Below, in pieces: positions 36,005 through 45,715 of a DNA stretch of 64,000 nt. The stretch is from Methanosaeta sp. PtaB.Bin039 (GTDB taxonomy: Archaea; Halobacteriota; Methanosarcinia; Methanotrichales; Methanotrichaceae). The position numbers were made by a program, and so were the translations under genes. The number at the start of each line of letters is the position of its first letter. Position 1 is the first letter of the stretch. The notes beneath the pieces are model-generated. The model had not been told where the DNA came from. It saw only the letters and a list, made by a program, of their open reading frames with translations, and made no database searches. Location of the stretch: the NCBI GenBank assembly GCA_002067795.1, contig MVQI01000041.1, positions 1 to 64,000 of the forward strand, given 5' to 3'.

Positions 36005-36363
36005 AATTACACCTCAGGAGGGGGACTACCGCCGACTTATTAATCCTTTGCCATGGTTCGGATAGAGGCGTCGGCCATGGCATCATGTTTTGGGCCTTTT
36101 TTTGCATCCGGCAAGAAATCAATTGCGATCAAGCCCACTCCTTTTCCGGGCGTATACGCCCTTTGAGATCAGACTCAAAAGCCCAGCTTCTTCCCGGCGC
36201 CAGCCAATATTCTCAAGCCACGTGGTGTCGAAAGAAAAAATGTGGCAGTCCCTCTCCTGCTCACCTCTGACGACCTTTGAAAAACCGAGATCCGGAAATG
36301 GCTGACGGCCTGGAATAATCCGAAAAAAACCCAGGAAAGGTCTATTAACCATCCATTCAACTC
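36005..36363. other. intergenic region with palindromes
   Basis: I see no gene in this gap of about 360 bases. It contains an exact 14-base palindrome GGGCGTATACGCCC (36148-36161), followed at once by a small TTTGAG/CTCAAA hairpin (36162-36179). It also contains CGGATTATTCC preceded by a T-run on the minus strand (about 36314-36331), which recurs near 56077-56093. Possibly regulatory; not assignable. Confidence 0.45.
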
Positions 36364-37149
36364 TTGGATGGGTGCAGACCGGTGTTCGAGTTCCTCCTGA
36401 TCCCTCTGGCTTTAGTCGGCCTCCTCCTGTTGATATCAACGCCGCTGATCGTAATCTACCTCTTCGTCAGGCTTACCGAGGAGGCTTTGGAGCAGGTCGG
36501 CTTCGGCCACTGGCATGCTTCGCTGATGGTCTTCGGATCTGTCCTGGGAAGCCTCGTTGACATTCCCATCCATTCCGGGGTGATCGAGGGTTATCCGTCC
36601 TGGTTCCTCGATATGATGAGCTCCATGTCCATTGCAGCTCCGGTCGAGTTTCATCCCATAGTCCTGTCGGTCAACCTTGGGGGATGCGTGATCCCACTGC
36701 TGATAAGCCTTGACATACTGCGCCGGGGCCGCACATCCCTATCAAAAGCGTCTGCAGCCACACTTCTGGTAGCGATCGTCACCTACCAGTCTGCGCTTCC
36801 GGTGGCAAACGAGGGTATAGTCCTGCCGGTCTATGTGCCTCCGGCCACAGCGGCGGTGGTCGCCGTCATACTCAGCCGGGGCTACAGGTCTGCGCCCTCT
36901 CTGGCTTATATCGGTGGAAGCATGGGCACGCTGCTTGGTGCGGATGTCTTTAATCTTCTTACCCCAGGAGTGCTTCCGGCCCTGGCACCGCCAGTTGAGG
37001 TCTCCCGTGCATTGCCGCTATCCATAGGGGGTGCAGGCGTATTCGACGGGATATTCCTGACCGGTATCCTGGCAGTCCTCCTGGCCTCACTGGTGGTCTG
37101 CATTCTCGGCGGGGCAACCTGCCGAAGAAATATCCCGCTTCTGAGATGA
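36364..37149 (+). CDS. DUF1614 family membrane protein
   Basis: Integral membrane protein of about 260 residues with seven or so hydrophobic segments and DUF1614 features, such as G-S-V-L-G-S-L-V-D-I-P, V-N-L-G-G-C-V-I-P and G-S-M-G-T-L-L-G-A-D. Function of the family is unknown. The start is uncertain: the frame opens with a TTG at 36364, and a GTG at 36382 is equally plausible. No neighbour suggests a role. Confidence 0.8.
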   Translation: MDGCRPVFEFLLIPLALVGLLLLISTPLIVIYLFVRLTEEALEQVGFGHWHASLMVFGSVLGSLVDIPIHSGVIEGYPSWFLDMMSSMSIAAPVEFHPIVLSVNLGGCVIPLLISLDILRRGRTSLSKASAATLLVAIVTYQSALPVANEGIVLPVYVPPATAAVVAVILSRGYRSAPSLAYIGGSMGTLLGADVFNLLTPGVLPALAPPVEVSRALPLSIGGAGVFDGIFLTGILAVLLASLVVCILGGATCRRNIPLLR

Positions 37150-37383
37150 GGCAATGACGCTATCCATGGCATATCCCCGGGAGTGGGCCAGAAAAAGGCA
37201 TCCTTTTCCTCGAGCCATGCATTTTCGCGTCCGGCTATTTCTGCTGGCCGGGCCGACACCGACAGAATAGTGATCCCCGGCTCATCGGATCCTCGGAGAT
37301 CAGCTTTCGGAAGGATTGCCTTTCTCAAGCCCGGCCCAGGTTATTTCTTCGATTGATCCGCCGAGATCGGCGTATATCCAGAA

Positions 37384-37626
37384 TCAGAGGTAGATGCCCA
37401 TAAGCCGCAGGACTATCACCAGAAGCGCTCCTAAGGCTCCGCCAAAGGCGCAGACCAGTATAACTACCCAGCTATAGCCTATCCCAAGCCCGGCCGCGGC
37501 GTTTGCCAGGTAGAGTATTATCAGCCCTACCAGCGCGTTTATGGCGAAGGTCTTGACCGACCTCCATATTATCAAGAGGCCGAGGATGACGGCCACGGCC
37601 ATGAGAAGAACTCCGATCTCAAGCAT
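37384..37626 (-). CDS. BofA-like small membrane protein
   Basis: The 80 residues are almost entirely hydrophobic, in two or three helices, with the N-A-L-V-G-L-I-I-L-Y-L-A-N block of the BofA (sigma-K processing inhibitor) family, which in bacteria restrains a membrane protease. Archaeal members exist without sporulation; their role is unknown. Its start is 27 bases after the stop of the symporter-DUF835 gene on the same strand, so it is the likely last gene of that operon. Confidence 0.75.
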   Translation of the reverse strand: MLEIGVLLMAVAVILGLLIIWRSVKTFAINALVGLIILYLANAAAGLGIGYSWVVILVCAFGGALGALLVIVLRLMGIYL

Positions 37627-37653
37627 TCTCCAAGCTCTCCTGTATCTTCTTTT

Positions 37654-40600
37654 CTAATCTTCCAGCGGCTCCATCTCGCTCTCCAGGCGGTGCAGCTCCT
37701 TGGTATCCAGTGACAGAGGATCTATATGAACCAGCAGCACTGCATCACGCAGCGCTATGTCGTCTCTCTGCGATTGGATGAACCGCAGCACGGTCTCGTA
37801 ATTGCTCTGGGTTATCAGGTAGCCCAGCCCCTCCATCAGCAGCACCGGGTCGGTGGCCTGCCGCAGGAACTCCGAGATCATGCTGCTGAGCCTGGGCAGA
37901 TTGGTGGGCTCGACCGTGCGAATCCCTCCCTCCTCAGACTTTTGGGTGAGCCAGATGACCCTGGACGGTTCTATGTCATACCTCTCCTCAAGTACCTCCG
38001 GATTGTACCTGGATATGCACAGGCCGTCCTGGCCGATCTTCACAAGCTCGGCGAATATCTCAAGGCTGCGGAAGGGTTTCTCATCCTCCAGCACGTAAGT
38101 GGTTCCGGGCGTCAACATCAGCTCGTACCTGGAGAATCCGTACTTCTCCATCAGATCCTTTAGCGCTCCTCTTATATCGAACTGGGATTCGCTTTTGTGG
38201 ATAGCTTTCCCAAGCTTGCGCAGGAAGGAGAACAGCTCTCTGCGGCCCAGCTTTATTGCCGGATCTATCTCAAGAGGAGCGACCCCCATCATGTCAGGGT
38301 CGCACGAAGCTGCCGAATCGGTGCTGCCGAGGATGCCTGACGCCAGGAGGTTATTCGTCTCCCGCAGCACGACCTCCGGATCGTCTGCACGGGCGGTCAG
38401 GGTGGCGACGAACACCTTGAGCAGGTAGGCTGGCAGGGGGATGTGGGTGAATAGCAGGGAGCTTACCGCATTTACGTCCCGTTCAAGCTGGACATGCAAA
38501 GCCTCCGGACGCGCGGTGAGCAGGATCCTGGTGCGCCCGGACCTGGCCAGCCTCTCCAGCTGGGAGACGAAGTCCAGCACCTCGCCCTCCGGCACCAGGC
38601 CGGCATTCTCCTGGATCAGGCTTTCCAGGCTGTCGAGCATAATTATGCTGCCTTTGCTGGACTCAACGAAGGCCTTGATGGTAACGAAGAGCAGTGGGAG
38701 GTTGGTCGGGGAGATCGTCCTCTCCTCTCCTCCCCGCTTGTGGCTCAGCTGGATGACCGGCGTCTGGGAAAATCCGCCCTCCAGCCGCACCTCTTCGGGT
38801 TCCCTGTATGTGATGCACAGCCCTTCTATTCCGTGGGTAACCTGGTCTGAAAAGACCTGGTAGCCCATGCTTGCGGAGAGGTAGATCTTGCCGATCTCCA
38901 GGCGGTAGGCTGGCTGCGATGGCCTGGCCGGTTCGGCCACAGGCCGCACTGCCGTTCGGTCCTGAACGATAATCCTTGTGGCAGACGGTCCCAGCGACCC
39001 GGTTAGGGTCTTCTCCACGTGATCCCACAGCTCCAGCATCTGCCTTGCGTCCAGTTTCTCCGGTCTCGCACCCAGCCTGGCCAGCTCCGTCTCTATGCTG
39101 CGTGCTGCCTTCTCCTCTCCGATGTAGCGCGCCAGCGTAGATTCAACCTCGGCAAGGGTACCGATGCGAATCGACCTAATCTCCTCGGGGATGACCGCTT
39201 TTCGCGGCTGGTAGGCATCGACAAAGCCATCTGCCTGGGCCTGCTCCTCAGGGGAGGGCCGGCTCATCAGCGATACAAGCACGTAAAGCAGCCCGTTGAC
39301 CAGCAGGCTCCAGAACACCGAGTTGCTCCAGATGTCCAGTTCCAGCCCCAGGAGCTGGGTTGGGCGGAGCAGGCCCAGGCCGAATGGCCCCTGATCGAGC
39401 AGGCTTTGGGATATCCAGCCGCCTTTGGCAAGGGTTGGCAGAAGGGCTGTGTATATCCAGATCAGAAATCCGGCCGACATCCCGGCAATTGCCCCTTCCC
39501 TGCTACCCCTCTTCCAGTACAGGCCTCCCAGGGCTGCAGGCGCCATCTGGCTTGCTGCCAGAAATGAGATTGTCCCTATATCGGCCAGGCTCTGATATCC
39601 AACTGCTCTCGAAAAGAGGTATCCAAGGGCCACCACCAGAAGTATGTTGAGCCTCTTTAAGTTGAGCAGCAGCCCCGGCAGGTCCCTGCCCCTACCTATG
39701 ACCCGCATAAGCCTGGGCATCTCCAGCTCGTTGAGCATCATGTTGCCGACCGCCACACTGTCGACCAGCACCATTGCAGTGGCTGCCGAGACTCCGCCGA
39801 TGAATACAAGAAATGCCAGGGCTGCCTGGTTCTGCTGGTAGGGTATGGTGATTATGAACATATCCTTGAGTCCGGGGGTCCCAAGCAACATGCCCGCTCC
39901 GGCGATGGCAGGCACGAAGAGGTTTATGAGCAGCAGGTAGAGCGGGAATATCCACATGGCCTTCAACAGGTGCGGCTCGTCTGAGTTCTCCACCACCATC
40001 AGGTGGAACTGGCGAGGTAAGAGAAGTATTGCGAAAAAAGAGATCAGAGTCAGCGAGAACCATGAGACGTACTCGATCTCTATCAGGTGAGAGTAGTCCT
40101 GGTTGGCCAGCACCTTTTCCACGATCTCCGAGTAGCCGCCGAATAGCTCCCAGGTGATGAATGACCCGACCGCCAGGAAGGCTATCAGCTTGACTACAGA
40201 CTCAAAAGCAACAACGGCCACCAGTCCCTCGTGCCTCTCCAAAGGATCCAGGTGCCTGGCCCCGAACATGACAGCAAACGCGCCCAATAGCAGGGCAACC
40301 ACCAGCTTGGTGTCGAGCCAGAGGGTCTGCCCCTCGCTTACGATATGAATGGAGGCGGATATGGCGATAAGCTGAAGGGCCACGTAGGGAGTTATGACCA
40401 TCAGGCTGACAACGGTGACCAGGGCGCCAATAGCGTAGCTGCGCCCATACCTGAAGCTGATGAAATCGCTGATGGAGGTCAGCCGAAATTGCTTTGATAT
40501 CCGGATCATCTTGCGGATCATCAGCCAGCCCAGCAGCATGGCCAGGGATGGGCCCAGGTATATCGGCAGAAATCCGAGGCCTGTGGTGGCCGCCCTGCCG

Positions 40601-40776
40601 ATGCTGCCGTAGAATGTCCAGGCAGAGCAATAGACGCCGAGAGATAGGGCATATACGTACGGATTTGAGACAATGCTCTGGCCTGCCTCCCGCTTCTTCT
40701 CAGCGTAATGTGCTATCCCGAAGAGCAGCAGCAGATAGACCACCATGGCCTCAAGGGCGAATATTGCGCTGCTCAC
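37654..40776 (-). CDS. sodium/solute symporter fused to two DUF835 domains
   Basis: Residues about 1-505 form a 13-helix SSS-family transporter (P-Y-V-A-L-Q-L, V-D-S-V-A-V-G-N-M-M). Residues about 545-600 are a linker with helical segments. Two DUF835 domains follow (about 620-770 and 880-1030), each with a S-x-x-x-x-x-F-x-x-x-x-x-x-G-x-x-C/L-C-I-x-x-x strand pattern and a W-L-T or H-K-R block before a P-T-N-L-P motif. DUF835 occurs in archaeal signal proteins and resembles KaiC/RecA-like chemistry. It overlaps the small membrane protein gene by ATGA. The architecture recalls CbrA-type transporter-sensors with a different output. Substrate is not shown; acetate is a guess. Confidence 0.85.
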   Translation of the reverse strand: MSSAIFALEAMVVYLLLLFGIAHYAEKKREAGQSIVSNPYVYALSLGVYCSAWTFYGSIGRAATTGLGFLPIYLGPSLAMLLGWLMIRKMIRISKQFRLTSISDFISFRYGRSYAIGALVTVVSLMVITPYVALQLIAISASIHIVSEGQTLWLDTKLVVALLLGAFAVMFGARHLDPLERHEGLVAVVAFESVVKLIAFLAVGSFITWELFGGYSEIVEKVLANQDYSHLIEIEYVSWFSLTLISFFAILLLPRQFHLMVVENSDEPHLLKAMWIFPLYLLLINLFVPAIAGAGMLLGTPGLKDMFIITIPYQQNQAALAFLVFIGGVSAATAMVLVDSVAVGNMMLNELEMPRLMRVIGRGRDLPGLLLNLKRLNILLVVALGYLFSRAVGYQSLADIGTISFLAASQMAPAALGGLYWKRGSREGAIAGMSAGFLIWIYTALLPTLAKGGWISQSLLDQGPFGLGLLRPTQLLGLELDIWSNSVFWSLLVNGLLYVLVSLMSRPSPEEQAQADGFVDAYQPRKAVIPEEIRSIRIGTLAEVESTLARYIGEEKAARSIETELARLGARPEKLDARQMLELWDHVEKTLTGSLGPSATRIIVQDRTAVRPVAEPARPSQPAYRLEIGKIYLSASMGYQVFSDQVTHGIEGLCITYREPEEVRLEGGFSQTPVIQLSHKRGGEERTISPTNLPLLFVTIKAFVESSKGSIIMLDSLESLIQENAGLVPEGEVLDFVSQLERLARSGRTRILLTARPEALHVQLERDVNAVSSLLFTHIPLPAYLLKVFVATLTARADDPEVVLRETNNLLASGILGSTDSAASCDPDMMGVAPLEIDPAIKLGRRELFSFLRKLGKAIHKSESQFDIRGALKDLMEKYGFSRYELMLTPGTTYVLEDEKPFRSLEIFAELVKIGQDGLCISRYNPEVLEERYDIEPSRVIWLTQKSEEGGIRTVEPTNLPRLSSMISEFLRQATDPVLLMEGLGYLITQSNYETVLRFIQSQRDDIALRDAVLLVHIDPLSLDTKELHRLESEMEPLED

Positions 40777-40985
40777 CGTCCAGTCCTCCTGTCGAAGAGG
40801 TAGGTGGCAAGGATGATTGAGAGCCAGATTATCCCCAGGTAGATAAGGCGGAGCGGAAAGCCCATGAGCATCTTATCGGGTCCTGTCATGGTCAGAAGTG
40901 GCCAGTTCAGGAGGAGGGCGGCCAGCAGCACCAGCAACATCCAGAACTCCTCCTGGTCTGCGAGCCCGTCACCTGGTGGGGTCAT
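40773..40985 (-). CDS. small DUF3311-like membrane protein
   Basis: The 70 residues hold two transmembrane helices: L-L-V-L-L-A-A-L-L-L-N-W-P and L-I-Y-L-G-I-I-W-L-S-I-I-L. The G-F-P-L-R-L-I-Y segment between them resembles DUF3311, a partner of SSS transporters. It is translationally coupled on both sides by 4-base overlaps, to the KaiC-like gene before it and the symporter-DUF835 gene after it. It is probably a subunit of that transporter. Confidence 0.75.
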   Translation of the reverse strand: MTPPGDGLADQEEFWMLLVLLAALLLNWPLLTMTGPDKMLMGFPLRLIYLGIIWLSIILATYLFDRRTGR

Positions 40986-41698
40986 AGTCCTGGAATCACC
41001 ACGAATCCGTTGCTGGAAATGTCAACAGCGTGCTTGCCGATTCTGTGAGCGCAGCCGGCCATCTTCAGGACCTCCAGGGAGCGGCGCCTGGCGCTTCCCA
41101 CCTCTGAGTTGAATAGCAGGATGACCCCGTCTGCCATGCAGGCCAGATCCTGCCTGTAGGGGCAACCCTCCCTGGCATCTGCCGTTATCAGGGTAACCGC
41201 TTTCCAGTCCTTGGCAGCATTGCGGAGCCGCAGCAAGAATCGGTGAAACTCGTTGTCCAGCGCAGCCTCGAGAAGCGGCAGCGAGTCTATGACTATTCGC
41301 ACGGGATGCCACTCTTCCACCTGGGATGTGATCAGATCCAGGACCTCCCTCGCCTCGCCCCGGTCCAGTGACGGTGTCAGGTCCACGAAGCGCAGCCGGC
41401 TCTCCATATGATCCATGTTGACGAACCGCAGCCCAGCCAGAACGCGCAGCTTCAGCTCCTCGGGATGCCCGAGCGCCGTAAAGTATATGCCCCGCTCGCC
41501 CCTCTCCGCTCCCCAGAACAGGTACTGAAGGCACATGATGGTCTTGCCAGTACCTGCTTCTCCAGACACCAGCACGCACGCTGGGGCAAAAATACCGCCT
41601 TTCAGCATCTCATCCAGGCCTTCTATGCCGGTGGGGATCTTCTCCAGGATGTCCGTCGAATCAACCCCTAGGAGGAGCCCCGGGAAAGCAGGGCGCAC
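40982..41698 (-). CDS. KaiC-like RecA-superfamily ATPase
   Basis: Single RecA-type domain of 238 residues. Motifs are I-P-T-G-I-E-G-L-D-E-M-L near the start, Walker A G-E-A-G-T-G-K-T (about residue 45), a Glu-containing block F-T-A-L-G-H-P-E-E and Walker B-like V-R-I-V-I-D-S-L-P. Archaeal KaiC-like proteins are signalling ATPases without circadian partners. It is first in an overlapping operon with the DUF3311-like, symporter-DUF835 and BofA-like genes. The frame begins with GTG at 41698; no better start is evident, although a TATA-like box nearby suggests a slightly later one. Confidence 0.85.
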   Translation of the reverse strand: MRPAFPGLLLGVDSTDILEKIPTGIEGLDEMLKGGIFAPACVLVSGEAGTGKTIMCLQYLFWGAERGERGIYFTALGHPEELKLRVLAGLRFVNMDHMESRLRFVDLTPSLDRGEAREVLDLITSQVEEWHPVRIVIDSLPLLEAALDNEFHRFLLRLRNAAKDWKAVTLITADAREGCPYRQDLACMADGVILLFNSEVGSARRRSLEVLKMAGCAHRIGKHAVDISSNGFVVIPGL

Positions 41699-41884
41699 TC
41701 TTCCATATACTTTGGGAGTGTCTCTTTTCTTATTTCATTTTTCTCATGATATTGCTGCCCGGGGTTTGGTGCCTGGAGAAAAAAGCGGGTATCCACTCGC
41801 CCGAGGGGGCTGTCAATAGCGCAGGCAGGGCCTCTCCGGACTGCTTTTATATGAGCAGTTCATCTTCCCCGGAGGTGACTTTAG

Positions 41885-43189
41885 TTGATCTTAAGGACTC
41901 ATTATTCAGGCCAGATCCGCCCGGATATGGACGGGTCGGAGGTGGTGCTGGCCGGCCATGCCCACGAGACGAGGGATCTTGGCGGCATTCTGTTCCTGGT
42001 GGTCCGTGACCGCGAGGGCCTATCCCAGGTGACGATGGTGGCCAAGCGCACGGAGCGATCCATCCTTGAGACGGTGCGGGGCCTCAGCCGTGAGAGCGTG
42101 GTCTCGGTACGGGGCAAGGTGAAGGCCGAGGCCAAGGCCCCGCGTGGATTTGAGATCATCCCGTCATCGGTGCAGGTGCTGGCCAGGGCTGACAGCCCCC
42201 TGCCTCTCGACCCGACGGGCAAGGTGGACTGCGAGCTCGATACACGTCTTGACTCCAGGTTCATGGACCTGCGCCGGCCCGCCTCAATGGCAGTCTTTCG
42301 GATCGAGTCGGCAGTCCTTCAGAGCCTGAGGCAGACCTTTTATTCCAAGGGTTTCACCGAGGTCTGCACGCCCAAGGTTGTGGCCACGGCCACCGAGGGT
42401 GGCACAGCCCTCTTTCCCATCAGCTACTTCGAGAAGGAGGCCTTCTTGAACCAGAGCCCCCAGCTCTACAAGCAGATACTGATGTCCACCGGCCTGGACA
42501 GGGTGTTTGAGATCGGGCCGATATTCCGGGCAGAGGAGCACGACACCCGCCGCCATCTCAACGAGGCCATCTCAGTGGATATCGAGATGAGCTACGCAGA
42601 CCACGACGACGTGATGGCGCTTCTGGAGAGTGCGGTGGCTGAGGCTTACCGCTTCGTTGGCGAGGTCTGCCAGCACGAGCTGTCGGTCCTGGGCTTAGAC
42701 CTGCATGTGCCCAAAACTCCCTTCCGCCGGGTCACCTATACCGAGGCCCTGGATATGGCCAGGGAGGCTGGCAGGGCAAGCATGGAGTGGGGCGACGATA
42801 TAGATACCGAGACAGAGCATTACCTTGGCTCCACCATCGGCGAGCATTACTTCCTGACCGACTGGCCTGCCAAGGTGAAGCCCTACTACACCCAGCCCTA
42901 CGATGACCGACCCGAGGTATCCAAGGGCTTCGACCTGATGCACCCGACAATGGAGCTGGCCAGCGGAGCCCAGCGGGTCCACGATTATGGCCTGCTAGTC
43001 GAGAGGATGAAAAGCCAGGGCCTGGACCCTGACGGCTTCGAGTTCTACCTGAAAGCCTTCCGCTACGGGATGCCTCCTCATGCCGGATGGGGGCTTGGTC
43101 TTGGCAGGCTTGTTCAGACAATGCTGGGGCTGGAGAACATACGGGATGCCGTCCTGTTCCCCAGGGACAGAAAACGCCTGGTTCCCTGA
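41885..43189 (+). CDS. aspS: aspartate-tRNA(Asn) ligase
   Basis: Charges tRNA-Asp and, in organisms that also have GatCAB and lack AsnRS, tRNA-Asn. Motif 2 is [11 protein letters not shown], motif 3 G-L-G-L-G-R-L, and the N-terminal OB-fold (about 1-105) binds the anticodon. At 434 residues it has the compact archaeal form. The start is a TTG at 41885 with GGAGGTGAC six bases upstream. Discrimination between Asp and Asn tRNAs cannot be read off, but GatCAB at 26157-29338 fits the indirect route. Confidence 0.94.
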   Translation: MILRTHYSGQIRPDMDGSEVVLAGHAHETRDLGGILFLVVRDREGLSQVTMVAKRTERSILETVRGLSRESVVSVRGKVKAEAKAPRGFEIIPSSVQVLARADSPLPLDPTGKVDCELDTRLDSRFMDLRRPASMAVFRIESAVLQSLRQTFYSKGFTEVCTPKVVATATEGGTALFPISYFEKEAFLNQSPQLYKQILMSTGLDRVFEIGPIFRAEEHDTRRHLNEAISVDIEMSYADHDDVMALLESAVAEAYRFVGEVCQHELSVLGLDLHVPKTPFRRVTYTEALDMAREAGRASMEWGDDIDTETEHYLGSTIGEHYFLTDWPAKVKPYYTQPYDDRPEVSKGFDLMHPTMELASGAQRVHDYGLLVERMKSQGLDPDGFEFYLKAFRYGMPPHAGWGLGLGRLVQTMLGLENIRDAVLFPRDRKRLVP

Positions 43190-43292
43190 AGGCTAAATTG
43201 GGCGGGCTTTTTTTCTCCGCCCAAGAAAAGAAGGAGTGCGCGTCAGAGGCGGCTCGCCCGGCCCCTATTTTCGCGTATTCTTTTTGGCCTGA

Positions 43293-43502
43293 TCATTGCC
43301 CGGCCGGCCGAAATCCTGTTGTCTGCCGCCCGTCCATCTGAAGATGGCGCACGATATCTCCAGCCTCCCGGGCATCATCCGCTCTGGCCAATATCAGGAC
43401 CTTTCCAAGGTCCAGGCGCCTGCCGCAGGGGCATGTGCGGGACTTGGCCTCTTCCCGGGCGTAGAGGTGCTGGCCGCACCGGCACCTGAAAACTATGAAC
43501 AT
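43293..43502 (-). CDS. DUF1922 zinc-ribbon-like protein
   Basis: The 69 residues open with F-I-V-F-R-C-R-C-G-Q-H-L-Y-A and continue T-C-P-C-G-R-R, giving two C-x-C pairs that can bind one zinc. This matches DUF1922, a small archaeal family of unknown role. It faces the end of the AspRS gene and is followed on the same strand, after transcription of S8e, so it may form a unit with it. Confidence 0.85.
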   Translation of the reverse strand: MFIVFRCRCGQHLYAREEAKSRTCPCGRRLDLGKVLILARADDAREAGDIVRHLQMDGRQTTGFRPAGQ

Positions 43503-43556
43503 CTGCTCTAAGCAACCAGCTATAGAGGATCTGCTATAAAATAGGGATGCAGGCGG

Positions 43557-43937
43557 TTACTGCGAGAGCAGAACCGCGTTTACAACGCCATCCTGGCCCG
43601 GACGGTTGGTCACCCTGGCTTCGCCAAATTCGGTCTTGATGATGGCGCCCTTGGTGATTATGTTTCTGCGCACGTAGTTGAGATTGGCCGGGTTGGATAC
43701 GGAGGTTTCGATCTTGCCCCGCTTGGTCTTTCCGGTGACCGGGTCGGCGACGGTGGCCACATCGTACTTCAAAGCTCGCAGCTTATGGCCTCCGCCCATG
43801 ATCTCAATCGATTTCACCTTGCCAGGACCAATTACCGTATCTGCAGAGTCCCTGCCGATCTCGTACTTCCTCTTTCCCCTGGCTGGAGCCAGCCTGCCGC
43901 CAGTGACCTTCCTTCCGGACTTGCCTTGCCACCTCAT
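43557..43937 (-). CDS. rps8e: 30S ribosomal protein S8e
   Basis: The 126-residue protein has the S8e signature R-K-V-T-G-G-R and K-R-K-Y-E-I-G-R-D, then I-K-S-I-E-I-M-G-G-G-H-K, and the N-P-A-N-L-N-Y-V-R-R-N-I-I-T-K-G-A-I-I segment. An archaeal/eukaryal ribosomal protein with no bacterial counterpart. Full length. It is transcribed toward the DUF1922 gene, 54 bases downstream. Confidence 0.96.
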   Translation of the reverse strand: MRWQGKSGRKVTGGRLAPARGKRKYEIGRDSADTVIGPGKVKSIEIMGGGHKLRALKYDVATVADPVTGKTKRGKIETSVSNPANLNYVRRNIITKGAIIKTEFGEARVTNRPGQDGVVNAVLLSQ

Positions 43938-44146
43938 AGATGATCCTCTTCCTTTAGCTCTGACCCCGCTCTGTCTCCTAAGCTCGCTATATAACCATTG
44001 TGGTCCTGGGCGCTCATCTGAGATGTAAGCGGCCCTTCTTGCTTTAATGCCGTTTCAGCCGGTTGGTATCCTTGTCTGCAATCGAGTCTTGGTCATGCCA
44101 TGGCGCCAAATCCTTCAGCTACCGCGGTTTTTCGGCAGTTCGTCCG

Positions 44147-45715
44147 CTAGATCCCGCGCACCATATACGGCCCTTTGAGGTGGTATCCCTGGTCCCTGTA
44201 GTACCCCCTGACCCCAAACCCGCTTGTGACCGATATCTCCCTGTACCCGGCGTCGCTTGCCAGCTCCTGGGCCCGGGCCAGCATCATAGAACCGTAGCCG
44301 CGATGCTGCCATCCCCCCCTCCTGCCAGGCGGCACCAGGGGGCCGTAGACGTGCAGCTCCCGCACCCTTGCTGCCTCGCCCAGCCTCAGCCGCAAAAATC
44401 CCACAAGCGTGTCGTCCACCGAGTCGCATGAGATGAATATCTCCTGGCCGCCGCCTGCCTGATAGCTCTCCTCGTTAAGCCTCACATCTCCTTCGGATAC
44501 GCCCCTTAGCCCCGCCTCCCGGCAGCGGATGCACTGACATCGCTTCCCCCTCTCCCGCAGCCTCTCCCATGCCAGCTGGCGCAGGTTGCTCTTCCTTACC
44601 CCCGCCTGGATCAGCTGGGCTGGTATGTCTCTTTGTACCCGCTGAAGCCTGACGTACCTGGGAAGGCACTCCTTCAGGATGGAGATCAGCTGGGCAGCCT
44701 CGTCGTCCTGGAGGGGCTGGTACTCCCCCCGCTTCCACATACTGTACAGCTCGGTCCCCTCCACAACAAGGGTCGGATAGATCTTCAGGTAGTCGGGGCG
44801 AAAGGCAGGGTCGGAGAAGAGCCGTAAGAAATCCCGGCGGTCCGTCTCCGGGCTGGAGCCCGGCAGCCCAGGCATCATGTGGTATCCCACCTTCAGCCCC
44901 GCCTCCCGCAGCAGACAGGTGGCCTGTGCCGCCTGCTGCGGGCCGTGGCCGCGCCGCATCTTATCGAGGACTGCGGTGTCTAGGCTTTGCACCCCCAGCT
45001 CGACCTTGGTGGCCCCCATGGACAGCATCTGTCGCACGGCTGCTGGGCCGCACCAGTCAGGCCTGGTCTCAAAGGTGATGCCCACGTTCTTGACCCGAGC
45101 TTGCTGGTTCTCACAGGCCACATTGGCGAGGCTACGCCACGGAGGCTCGCCGTCCTGGGGCTGGCCGCAATACTCGTTCATGGCCTGAAGGCAGCGCTTC
45201 ACGAACCAGTGCTGGTAGCCCAGTGGCCGGGCGGTTATTGTCCCTCCCATGATGATCAGCTCGGCCTTATCCACAAAGTGGCCGATCTCCTCGAGTTGGG
45301 ATAGCCTGGCAGAGACCTGCCTGTAAGGATCAAAGCCGTGCTGGGCTGCCCTCATCGCTGCTGGCTCCCTGCCAGTGTAGCTCTGGGGCGATGAGATGGT
45401 CAAGCCACCCGGGCATGGCACGCAGGTGCCGTGGGGGCAGCGGGCCGGAGAGGTCATCGCGGCGATCACCGCCACTCCCGAGAGCGTTCGCGTGGGCTTG
45501 CGCACCAGAAGCCTGAGGTCCTCGCGCCATGGCTCGTCCGCCGCTGCCAGGATGTCGGCGTGGGATGGCAGGGCGGAGAGGCGGAGAAGCATAGCGGCCT
45601 CCTTCTTCTTTGCTTCCAGCTCTGACTGGGTCCTGATCCGCCCTTTTCGGACATCTTCTGCGATGGCGCGCAGAACCTCGCGGTACCTTTCTGGATCGGG
45701 ATTCAGGTTATCCAG
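44147..45715 (-). CDS. elp3: Elp3-type tRNA uridine-34 modification enzyme (radical SAM + GNAT)
   Basis: Installs the carboxymethyl group on the wobble uridine. The radical SAM motif C-P-H-G-T-C-V-P-C-P-G-G (C-x4-C-x2-C), the long SPASM-like middle part with C-x-C-I-R-C, and the C-terminal acetyltransferase domain (about 400-522, G-Y-G-S-M-M-L-A) are all there. The frame overlaps the nitroreductase gene. The conserved part starts at a CTG (45715), seven bases after AGGAGG and 13 bases inside the end of the nitroreductase gene; no ATG, GTG or TTG lies near. That gives 522 residues. A longer in-frame start up to 45898 is possible but unconserved. Confidence 0.9.
   Translation of the reverse strand: MDNLNPDPERYREVLRAIAEDVRKGRIRTQSELEAKKKEAAMLLRLSALPSHADILAAADEPWREDLRLLVRKPTRTLSGVAVIAAMTSPARCPHGTCVPCPGGLTISSPQSYTGREPAAMRAAQHGFDPYRQVSARLSQLEEIGHFVDKAELIIMGGTITARPLGYQHWFVKRCLQAMNEYCGQPQDGEPPWRSLANVACENQQARVKNVGITFETRPDWCGPAAVRQMLSMGATKVELGVQSLDTAVLDKMRRGHGPQQAAQATCLLREAGLKVGYHMMPGLPGSSPETDRRDFLRLFSDPAFRPDYLKIYPTLVVEGTELYSMWKRGEYQPLQDDEAAQLISILKECLPRYVRLQRVQRDIPAQLIQAGVRKSNLRQLAWERLRERGKRCQCIRCREAGLRGVSEGDVRLNEESYQAGGGQEIFISCDSVDDTLVGFLRLRLGEAARVRELHVYGPLVPPGRRGGWQHRGYGSMMLARAQELASDAGYREISVTSGFGVRGYYRDQGYHLKGPYMVRGI

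Noticed and set aside
36119-36439. 106-residue open frame on the minus strand
   Set aside because: It overlaps the DUF1614 gene start and has no ribosome-binding site or conserved feature.
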